A stretch of 51,694 bases of DNA from Rhodomicrobium udaipurense JA643 (GTDB lineage Bacteria > Pseudomonadota > Alphaproteobacteria > Rhizobiales > Rhodomicrobiaceae): the NCBI RefSeq assembly GCF_000636015.1, contig NZ_JFZJ01000010.1, positions 1 to 51,694 of the forward strand, in the 5' to 3' direction. The position numbers were made by a program, and so were the translations under genes. Positions within the stretch are counted from its first letter, which is position 1. Every line of letters begins with the position of its first letter. Below, piece after piece: positions 44,549 through 51,694 of the stretch. The notes below the pieces were generated by a model. It saw only the letters and a list, made by a program, of their open reading frames with translations, was not told the origin of the DNA and ran no database searches.

Positions 44549-45588
44549 CCGCCGAAGCTCGGGACGCCGCGCTCTGGCGCTGGCAGCATGGCGGCGCTTC
44601 GCCCGCCGTGCTCTCGCTGGAGCCGATGGACTTCGACGCAATCCCCGGCTGGCGCGACGATAATCATGCGGACGCGCTGGCCTGCTATCTCCGTTCCGCC
44701 GCGCTCGCGCCGCATCTTCCGCGACCTGTATGCGATCCGGCGGCGCGCCTCTTCTTCGAGGCGCATTTCAGACCTTGCCGCGTGAACGCCGAACAGGGTC
44801 TTCTCACATCCTATTTCGAGCCGGTGCTTGAAGGGTCGCGCATGCGTTCCGCCGCGTTCCCGGTTCCGGTCTACCGGCGGCCGAGCGATCTTTCGCTGCT
44901 TCCGACCGAACATCCGCTCGCTGCGCATGGCTTGAGTGCCGCGCGTGCCATGGCCGCAGGTTTCGAGCCGTATTTCACGCGCGGCGAAATCGAGGCGGGT
45001 GCGCTCGAAGATCGCGGGCGCGCGCTTCTCTATCTCGCGGATGCGGTGGACGCTTTCATCATGCATGTGCAGGGTTCGGGCGTCGTCAAGCTAGAGGATG
45101 GCACGCGTGTGCGTCTGACCTTCGACGGCAAGAACGGCCATCCGTACACATCCATTTCGCAATGGCTGATCGCGCATGGGAAGCTCAGCGTCGGGGATGC
45201 CCATCTCGAAGGCATGAAGGCGTGGCTGCGCGCGGAGCCGGGTCGCGAGGCTGTTCTCGCCGAAAATCGCTCCTATATCTTTTTTCGCGAACTCGACGCT
45301 TCCGCCGCCGCGCCGCGCGGTTCGTCGGGAGTGGATCTGTACCCCGGAAGGAGCCTTGCGACAGACCCGGCCTTTCATCCGGCGGGTACTCTGCTATGGG
45401 TTTCGGCTCCGGACCTCACGTTTCAGAGAAAACGGTTCCAGCGGCTTACCGTCGCTCAGGACACCGGGTCGGCGATCAAAGGGCCACAGCGCGGCGACAT
45501 CTTCGCGGGAACGGGCGACGCAGCGGGCGAAAGTGCTGGCGCAGTGCGCCATTCATGCGATTTTATCGTTCTTCAACCAAGATGCTAG
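44545..45588 (+). CDS. mltA: Membrane-bound lytic transglycosylase A-like protein
   Basis: A 347-residue MltA homologue that cleaves peptidoglycan between N-acetylmuramic acid and N-acetylglucosamine. The MltA domain holds LLTSYFEPVLEGS and ADAVDAFIMHVQGSGVV. The 3D domain at the end holds the catalytic aspartate in AQDTGSAIKGPQRGDIF. It starts with GTG overlapping the timA stop (GTGA), and the visible N-terminus (TAEARDAALWRWQHGG) has no signal peptide or lipobox, unlike usual MltA. There is no upstream in-frame start. Translational coupling with timA is likely. Confidence 0.88.
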   Translation: MTAEARDAALWRWQHGGASPAVLSLEPMDFDAIPGWRDDNHADALACYLRSAALAPHLPRPVCDPAARLFFEAHFRPCRVNAEQGLLTSYFEPVLEGSRMRSAAFPVPVYRRPSDLSLLPTEHPLAAHGLSAARAMAAGFEPYFTRGEIEAGALEDRGRALLYLADAVDAFIMHVQGSGVVKLEDGTRVRLTFDGKNGHPYTSISQWLIAHGKLSVGDAHLEGMKAWLRAEPGREAVLAENRSYIFFRELDASAAAPRGSSGVDLYPGRSLATDPAFHPAGTLLWVSAPDLTFQRKRFQRLTVAQDTGSAIKGPQRGDIFAGTGDAAGESAGAVRHSCDFIVLQPRC

Positions 45589-45614
45589 GTAGCGCGACTG
45601 AAGTGGGAAAAGGG

Positions 45615-46235
45615 ATGGAAGGCCGCCGAAAGAAGCGCCTCCTCTCGAAAGAGGAGATCGAGTTGTGGGTCCGCGTGACCCGCAATGACGAGCCTCTTGC
45701 GCGCCCGCAACCGGACACGCCTGCGCCGCATGAAGGCGATGGGGCCACCCCCGCGCCACCGCTCACGACCAGGGCCAAGCCCCTCGACGCCGCGCCGACG
45801 CGCGCGGAGCCGACTGTTGCGAGCCCCGGCGCCGTGCCCGCTGCGATGCGCCCGACTCCGCCGCCGCACCAGCCTTTCGATCACCGCATCGTCCGGAAGA
45901 TCGCGCGCGGCCGCCGCGAAATCGACGCCCGGATCGACCTGCACGGCCTGCGCCAGCACGATGCCTACGCGACCCTTCGCGCGTTCCTCGCCCGTTGTCG
46001 GGTGGAGGGGCACCGCCACGTGCTGATTATCACGGGCAAAGGTGGCCGCGCCGACTCCGACAGCCGCGACTTCTGGACCACCGAAAATCGCGGCGTTTTG
46101 AGACGGCTTGTTCCGCACTGGCTGTCCGAGCCGGAGTTCCGGGTGCATGTGGTGAGCTTCACCGAGTCCGCGCACCATCACGGCGGCAGCGGCGCGCTTT
46201 ATGTGACGATCCGCAGGCGCGGCAAGCCGGGCTGA
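45615..46235 (+). CDS. Smr domain protein
   Basis: A 206-residue protein with a basic lead (EGRRKKRLLSKEEIELW), a Pro-rich linker and a C-terminal Smr domain (IDLHGLRQHDAYATLRAFL and VLIITGKGGR, ending GGSGALYVTIRRR). Smr domains are found in MutS2 and in stand-alone nucleases. The ATG at 45615 follows GGGA at seven bases; an ATG at 45582 is also open. It is 26 bases after mltA in the same direction, the conserved timA-mltA-smr order of rhizobia. Confidence 0.85.
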   Translation: MEGRRKKRLLSKEEIELWVRVTRNDEPLARPQPDTPAPHEGDGATPAPPLTTRAKPLDAAPTRAEPTVASPGAVPAAMRPTPPPHQPFDHRIVRKIARGRREIDARIDLHGLRQHDAYATLRAFLARCRVEGHRHVLIITGKGGRADSDSRDFWTTENRGVLRRLVPHWLSEPEFRVHVVSFTESAHHHGGSGALYVTIRRRGKPG

Positions 46236-46267
46236 GTTTGCATTATTACGCAGCCGAAGCGCCGGGC

Positions 46268-48028
46268 TCACTCCGCGGCGCGGGCGGCCGGGGCGTCGGG
46301 CTGGTCTTCCTTGAAGTCGCCGGCCTTCACGAGCCGCTCGAAGATGCCGCCCGCTTCGGCCAACGCGGCGAACGTGCCCATTTCCACGATCCGCCCCTTT
46401 TCGAGCACGAGGATCTTGTCTGCGCTTGCAACTGTCGAGAGCCGGTGCGCGATGAGAAACGTCGTGCGCCCGCGCCGCACGCGGTCGAGCGCGCGCTTGA
46501 TTTTCAGTTCGGTCTCGTTGTCGAGCGCGCTCGTCGCCTCGTCGAGGATCAGAATCGGCGCGTTCTTCAAGATCGCGCGCGCGATGGCGATGCGTTGACG
46601 TTCGCCACCCGACAGAGCCGAGCCGCGTTCGCCTATGACGAAGCCGTAGCCGCCGGGCTTGGCGAGGATGAAGTCGTGCGCTTCCGCGAGCCGCGCCGCT
46701 TCTTCCACCTCCTCGTCGGTCGCTCCGGGGCGGCCCACGCGGATGTTTTCTGCGATCGAGCGATTGAACAGCCCCGCATCCTGAAACACCACGGCGATGG
46801 ACTGGCGCAGCGAGTTCAGCGTCACGTCGCGGATGTCGACGCCGTCGATGAGGATGCGACCTTCCTGCGGGTCGCGCAGCCGCTGGAGCAGCGCGAGCGT
46901 GGTCGTCTTGCCAGAGCCGGTCGGGCCTACAAGCGCAAAAGTCTGCCCCGGCGCGGCGTCGAAATCCAGCGCGAATACGCCCTGATCGCTGGCCGGGAAG
47001 CGGTAGGTGACATGATCGAAGCTGACGCGGCCCCTCACGTTTTCGAGCGGCACCGCGCCCGTCTTCTCGATGGTCATGCCGCTGGTGTCTAGCAGGTCGA
47101 AGAAGTTTTGCAGCGTCGGCGCCTGCATGAAGATGCGCGCCACGAAGCTCGAAAGCTGGTCTAGCTTGGAGATGAGCAAACCCGCGAAGCCGACGAAAGC
47201 CACGATCTCGCCCACCGTCACTTCGCCGCGCTGCGCGAGGATAGAGCCGATGGCGAACACAGCGACCATAGTGATCGTCGCCGCGCCACGCGTCAGCACG
47301 GTGAGCATCGCCCACCAGGTCAGCACGGGATATTGCGCGCGCAGGAGGTCGGCCATGAGGTTGCGGAGCGCGCTCGTCTCGTCCACGAGGCGTGTATAGC
47401 TCTGCACCACGGTCACGTTGCCGATGACGTCGCCGACGCGGCCGAAGACATCCTGATGATAGGCTTCGACGTTCTCCTGTCCGCCCTGCGTCCGCTTGAT
47501 GATGACGGTGTTGGCGAGGAAATACAGCACCGCGAGCGCGGCAAGCAGCGCCGCAAGCCGCGTGTCGATGGAGATGGCAACGGGGATCAGCAGGATGATG
47601 CTGATGATGGCGGTCAGGTGCTCGCGCAGGAACGAAAGCCACAGCGCGAAAAGCTGGTCCGTCCCCGCGAGGATGATGCGGACGAGCCGCCCGGTTCCGT
47701 GCTGTGCGTGATAGCTGACCGGCAGGTTGATCGCGCGCTCGAACGCCGCGCCCATTGCCGCGAGCCGTTGCCTGTGTGCGAGGCGGTCCGCCATGATCGA
47801 TAGTGCGACGCTCGCGATGATGTTGAAAAGCCCGAGCGCGGCCCAGATCGCGATGATCGGGAACGCCTGATCGCCCTTCGACAGGGCATCGACCACGCGG
47901 CCGAACAGGATCGGTTCCGCGAGTTGCACGATGGCGATGGCCGCGCCCGCTGCAACCAGCGCCATGGCAAGCCAGCGCTCGGAAGTGAGCATGCCGAGAG
48001 CGCGAATGTATATCCTGGCCATCTTCAT
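46268..48028 (-). CDS. ndvA: Cyclic beta-1,2-glucan exporter NdvA/ChvA-type ABC transporter
   Basis: A 586-residue ABC half-transporter fused to its ATPase, the length of rhizobial NdvA. The first 320 residues have six helices with QLAEPILFGRVVDALSK near the start. The ATPase has Walker A GPTGSGKTTT, signature LSGGERQR and Walker B ILILDEATSALD. NdvA exports cyclic beta-1,2-glucan for osmotic adaptation and host interaction. The glucan synthase NdvB is not in the window, so the symbol rests on sequence resemblance. It is convergent with smr. Confidence 0.85.
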   Translation of the reverse strand: MKMARIYIRALGMLTSERWLAMALVAAGAAIAIVQLAEPILFGRVVDALSKGDQAFPIIAIWAALGLFNIIASVALSIMADRLAHRQRLAAMGAAFERAINLPVSYHAQHGTGRLVRIILAGTDQLFALWLSFLREHLTAIISIILLIPVAISIDTRLAALLAALAVLYFLANTVIIKRTQGGQENVEAYHQDVFGRVGDVIGNVTVVQSYTRLVDETSALRNLMADLLRAQYPVLTWWAMLTVLTRGAATITMVAVFAIGSILAQRGEVTVGEIVAFVGFAGLLISKLDQLSSFVARIFMQAPTLQNFFDLLDTSGMTIEKTGAVPLENVRGRVSFDHVTYRFPASDQGVFALDFDAAPGQTFALVGPTGSGKTTTLALLQRLRDPQEGRILIDGVDIRDVTLNSLRQSIAVVFQDAGLFNRSIAENIRVGRPGATDEEVEEAARLAEAHDFILAKPGGYGFVIGERGSALSGGERQRIAIARAILKNAPILILDEATSALDNETELKIKRALDRVRRGRTTFLIAHRLSTVASADKILVLEKGRIVEMGTFAALAEAGGIFERLVKAGDFKEDQPDAPAARAAE

Positions 48029-48091
48029 GATGCGCCGGCCCGATCGGATCTGTGGGTTGAAAAATGAGGCACTTGCGTCGCTGACGAGAAA

Positions 48092-48859
48092 CTATGCGGC
48101 CCGCGCTGTCCGCTTCGCATGCGGGGCGGCGATGCCGACGGTCTTTTGCATCCCGTCGGAGAATATGGCCACGACGCGGTCGTCGGCAAGAAGCGACAGG
48201 CGGGCCACATCGCGTTTTGCCCAGCCATCCGGCGTGAGCTTGGTCACCTTGACGCGCCCCGCCTCGCAGGCGAAGCAGGTCAGCGCGCCGAAGGGATGCA
48301 CAAGCCGCAGCCTACGGCCATCCGGCGTCCGCACCGGGAGCGAAATCTCTTCGGGTGCGTTCAGCGCCCCGCCGCCCTTGGCCTCGAAAATGTAGTCGTG
48401 ATCGACGGCATGCCATGCGTTTTGCGCGCCATGACCGCCGAGGCGGACGAAGCAACGCCACACCGCGCCGATTCCCGAGTCCGCCGAGACGCACACCCAC
48501 CGCAGGCGCAGGGTGATCCGCTCACCTTTCGCGCCGATGACGGCGGTGTTGCCAGCGGGGAACGAGGCGGCCAGAAACTCGGCTTCGCTGCCGCTGTCGA
48601 TGCGGTCGGGAAACTGGGCGCTGAGCACGGGCGTCGGCACGGCTCCACGCGTTAGCGGCAGATTGCAGCTGTAGGCGATAGCGCTTGTCGCGAGCGGATC
48701 GAGATAATTCGGTGGAAGGACGAGAGGCTGTGGCGCGCCGTCGAGATTTCCGGCCGGCCAGCCGACGATCGGTTCGGCAAGCGTCGTCACAATGCCGCCA
48801 TCCGCGCCGAGGGCAAGCGTTGCGGTATACGCATGGTGCCTTGCGCTGCGCTCAAACAT
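48092..48859 (-). CDS. Hypothetical protein
   Basis: A 255-residue protein with no membrane helix or signal peptide. It is rich in short beta-like stretches, with RITLRLRWVCVSADSG and RLRLVHPFGALTCFACE the most distinctive. I do not recognise a family. The frame is open for the full length and has the GC-ending codon use of the neighbours, but no clear ribosome binding site precedes the ATG. It lies 64 bases upstream of ndvA on the same strand. Confidence 0.55.
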   Translation of the reverse strand: MFERSARHHAYTATLALGADGGIVTTLAEPIVGWPAGNLDGAPQPLVLPPNYLDPLATSAIAYSCNLPLTRGAVPTPVLSAQFPDRIDSGSEAEFLAASFPAGNTAVIGAKGERITLRLRWVCVSADSGIGAVWRCFVRLGGHGAQNAWHAVDHDYIFEAKGGGALNAPEEISLPVRTPDGRRLRLVHPFGALTCFACEAGRVKVTKLTPDGWAKRDVARLSLLADDRVVAIFSDGMQKTVGIAAPHAKRTARAA

Positions 48860-49042
48860 GTCAACCAGCCGCCGGATTCGGAACGTCTACGCTGTCTTGA
48901 CTGTCACATGAACCCGTCACCAAAGGGTGAATCGCGTGAACGGCTTGTCCACACTGGTTGTGCGGCCACGAAAAAGCCTGCTATGAGCGGTTAAGGAAAT
49001 CGAAATGGGCTCCGCGGAAGCGAGCTTGCGAAGGTGGCGGTC

Positions 49043-49834
49043 ATGACTGTTGCGGTGGTGATCCCAGCGCTGAACGAAGAAGGAAATATCGGCCGTCTCG
49101 TCGAGGAAACGCTGCGCGCCATCGCGCCTGAGGTTCTCGGCGAGGTGATCGTGATTGACGACGGCAGCACCGATGGGACCGGCGCGGAAATCAAGGCGCT
49201 CGCCGCGCGCGATCCGCGCGTGCGCTACATCCGCCACCGCGCGCGGTCCGGCCAAAGCGCCGCGATCCGCACGGGCGTTCTCGCTGCGCAATGCCCCCTG
49301 ATCGCTACGATGGACGGAGACGGTCAGAACGATCCGGCCGACCTGCCGAACCTCCTGAAGAGCCTCGGCACGCCCGGCAAGGGTGGCCCGGCGCTGGTGG
49401 GCGGCGTGCGCGTGAAGCGCAAGGCGGTCGGCTCACGGCGCATCGCGAGCCTCCTCGGCAACCGCGCGCGCGCTGCGATCCTCAAGGATCAATGCCCGGA
49501 CTCGGGTTGCGGCATCAAGGTTTTCTGGCGCGAGGCGTATTTGCGGCTGCCGTTCTTCACGAGCATGCACCGCTTCATGCCCGCGCTGTTCCAGATGTAC
49601 AGCCACAAGGTGGAGTACGTCCCGGTGAACGACCGTCCGCGCATCGCGGGGCAATCGAAATACACGAACTTCAACCGCGCGCTGCTCGGCATCTACGACA
49701 TGATCGGCATTGTGTGGCTGAGGCGACGCACGCGGGTGCCGGAAATCATTGAGGATACGCTCGGCGTGGCGCGGCTGAGGGAAGCCGCTCCGGTTCGTCG
49801 TGTGGCTACGGTTGCCTCGCGGCAGACGCATTGA
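49043..49834 (+). CDS. Family 2 glycosyltransferase, dolichol-phosphate mannosyltransferase-like
   Basis: A 263-residue GT2 enzyme. It has VVIPALNEEGNI, EVIVIDDGSTDGT (nucleotide-sugar binding), MDGDGQNDPAD (the DXD metal site) and CGIKVFWREAYLRL near the acceptor side. It lacks C-terminal membrane helices, like DPM1. Such enzymes attach a sugar to undecaprenyl phosphate for use by membrane glycosyltransferases (ArnC/GtrB type). AAGG lies nine bases before the ATG at 49043. The LpxB N-domain gene follows, which supports a lipid-linked sugar role. Confidence 0.88.
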   Translation: MTVAVVIPALNEEGNIGRLVEETLRAIAPEVLGEVIVIDDGSTDGTGAEIKALAARDPRVRYIRHRARSGQSAAIRTGVLAAQCPLIATMDGDGQNDPADLPNLLKSLGTPGKGGPALVGGVRVKRKAVGSRRIASLLGNRARAAILKDQCPDSGCGIKVFWREAYLRLPFFTSMHRFMPALFQMYSHKVEYVPVNDRPRIAGQSKYTNFNRALLGIYDMIGIVWLRRRTRVPEIIEDTLGVARLREAAPVRRVATVASRQTH

Positions 49835-49973
49835 AGCGTTTCGAGCGAAGCGGGCGCAGGTTCGCATGAATAAGACGTGTCCGCTTCTTTGCGGGCGGGA
49901 TATTGAGGCACGTTTCGGCCGGTCCGGCAAGTCGGGCCAGCAGGCGTAGCCTTAAGCCGAGTACGGGGATCGC

Positions 49974-50324
49974 ATGGACCTTGCAAAGTTCAGCCAGTGG
50001 TGGGCGCAGGTTTCGGAAGTGGAGATGGCTTGGGTCATCTTTGGCTTCGCGGCGCAGTCCATGTTTTTCATGCGCTTCGTTTTGCAATGGATCGCGAGCG
50101 AGCGCGTGAAGCGCAGCATCGTGCCGGAAACCTTCTGGTATTTCAGCTTTGCGGGCGGCCTGATGCTGTTCGTCTACGCCGTTCACCGCGCCGATCCGGT
50201 GATCATGCTCGGGCAGCTTGCGGGCCTTTTCATCTACGCGCGCAACATCTACCTCATCTGGGCGCACAAGCGCTCCGAGCGGGCCGCCGCGAACGCTCCC
50301 GCAGGTCTTCGCGCGGCGGAATAG
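49974..50324 (+). CDS. LpxB N-terminal domain protein
   Basis: A 116-residue membrane protein matching the lipid-A-disaccharide-synthase N-terminal (LAB_N) domain. It has three helices (about 18-38, 50-72, 74-95) with MFFMRFVLQWIASERVKRS and FWYFSFAGGLMLFVYA. The domain is found either fused to LpxB or as a separate protein beside DPM1-like glycosyltransferases, and probably handles lipid-linked sugars. It follows the GT2 gene by 139 bases. The third partner in such sets (an ArnT-like transferase) is not in the window. Confidence 0.88.
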   Translation: MDLAKFSQWWAQVSEVEMAWVIFGFAAQSMFFMRFVLQWIASERVKRSIVPETFWYFSFAGGLMLFVYAVHRADPVIMLGQLAGLFIYARNIYLIWAHKRSERAAANAPAGLRAAE

Positions 50325-50527
50325 CCTCCGCGACCGCTCCCGACCGACGTCGGTATGCGGCCAGAGCCAAGAATTTTGCGCATAAAGCTTCGGTGCCATG
50401 TAACCGCGTCCATGACGGATGCGGGCGGGAGGATTTTTGCGCGCCTCGCCGATTCCGAGGCACGGGCGTCGCTGTGCGGATCAGGAACCGCGCCGCCACT
50501 TTTTTCGCCGAAACATGAAGGTATGTG

Positions 50528-50556
50528 TTGCGGTTTCCGGCCGAACGGCCTATGTC
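50528..50556 (+). promoter_or_regulatory. Promoter of initiator tRNA
   Basis: TTGCGG at 50528-50533 and TATGTC at 50551-50556 with a 17-base spacer. The start would be near 50563, just ahead of the mature tRNA at 50567, so the leader is very short. Confidence 0.6.
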
Positions 50557-50566
50557 AACTTTGTGA

Positions 50567-51435
<869 letters not shown>

Positions 51436-51450
51436 AACTGATCTTCGATT

Positions 51451-51674
51451 GACTGGTCGCGTTGCAGGCGCTCGAATAGCGAGCCCTGCATTCCGTCCTC
51501 GCGTTGCCGCAAGCGGCCTCACCTTTACGACAGAGCGCTCTGCCGGAGAGACACAGGATCGAAAGCCTGTTCGCGAAACTGAAAGACTGGCGCCGCGTCG
51601 CAACCCGATACGACCGATGCGCCCATACCTTCTTTTCCGCCATACTCATCGCGGCAACCGCCATCTTCCGGTTG
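51451..51674 (+). mobile_element. IS5-family transposase C-terminal remnant
   Basis: Two frames give one transposase end. The first (51451 to about 51545) reads DWSRCRRSNSEPCIPSSRC and RKRPHLYDRAL. After a one-base shift the second reads RHRIESLFAKLKDWRR and VATRYDRCAHTFFSAI. The RHRIE carries the DDE glutamate and the remainder matches IS5-group ends. The 5' two thirds of the transposase are absent. The left edge touches the recombinase remnant within about 20 bases, so the IS (or its deletion) truncated that gene. The downstream GAGTCAG may belong to the terminal repeat. Confidence 0.8.
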
Positions 51675-51694
51675 AGTCAGATTTCGCTCCCCTA

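Overview
The window is a high-GC chromosomal segment from an alphaproteobacterium of the order Hyphomicrobiales (Rhizobiales). The evidence is its gene neighbourhoods: ftsE-ftsX-ydcF-plsC, efp-suhB with a MotA/MotB-like pair, fxsA next to timA-mltA-smr, an NdvA-type glucan exporter, a PmtA-like methyltransferase and an initiator tRNA with an A:U pair in the anticodon stem. A Rhodomicrobium/Hyphomicrobium-like genus is plausible, but that is inference. Almost all of the window is core chromosome. Only the right end is clearly mobile.

Layout. 1-1815: the 3' end of lolA, a strong small-RNA candidate (promoter, three stem-loops with C-rich loops, terminator) and xthA. 1851-8259: the minus-strand cluster ftsE-ftsX-ydcF-plsC, divergent from a zinc-ribbon membrane protein and zapE; this is cell-division and envelope territory. 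8371-15974: efp, suhB, a non-flagellar MotA/MotB-like motor pair, recR, a large TIGR02302/DUF4175 membrane protein and sufE. 16110-17406: a glycosyltransferase behind a near-consensus promoter. 17790-21057: stress-flavoured genes (tandem UspA, host-attachment protein, cyclopropane fatty acid synthase, DUF5335). 21248-27065: a biotin carboxylase subunit, small membrane proteins, a cupin and a two-domain L,D-transpeptidase. 27186-32980: a 1168-residue symporter/histidine kinase/receiver fusion, mnmA, a methyltransferase and elongator tRNA-Met. 33284-39407: an M3 oligopeptidase, an orphan amino-acid-type binding protein with an unusual N-terminal extension, a TPR protein and an old-yellow-enzyme oxidoreductase. 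39664-43037: a 2-hydroxyacid dehydrogenase and an abnormal glyS. 43110-50324: fxsA, timA, mltA, smr, ndvA, an unknown gene, a dolichol-phosphate-mannose-synthase-like GT2 and an LpxB N-domain protein. 50567-51694: initiator tRNA followed by a decayed serine recombinase and an IS5-family transposase remnant.

How the genes work together: much of the window serves the envelope and division. It covers lipoprotein carriage, FtsEX, peptidoglycan transglycosylase and L,D-transpeptidase, phospholipid acylation/methylation/cyclopropanation, periplasmic glucan export and lipid-linked sugar transfer. Translation genes (efp, mnmA, glyS, two CAU tRNAs) form a second theme.

The observations most worth following up are: (1) glyS carries a roughly 0.4-kb AT-rich in-frame segment in place of a conserved stretch, followed by a frameshift; (2) the small RNA at 402-545 with anti-Shine-Dalgarno-like loops; (3) the layered mobile-element wreckage at the initiator tRNA, where the recombinase reading frame runs into the tRNA; (4) the L,D-transpeptidase with a second, cysteine-less copy of the fold. 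I found no CRISPR array, no intact defence island and no biosynthetic cluster.
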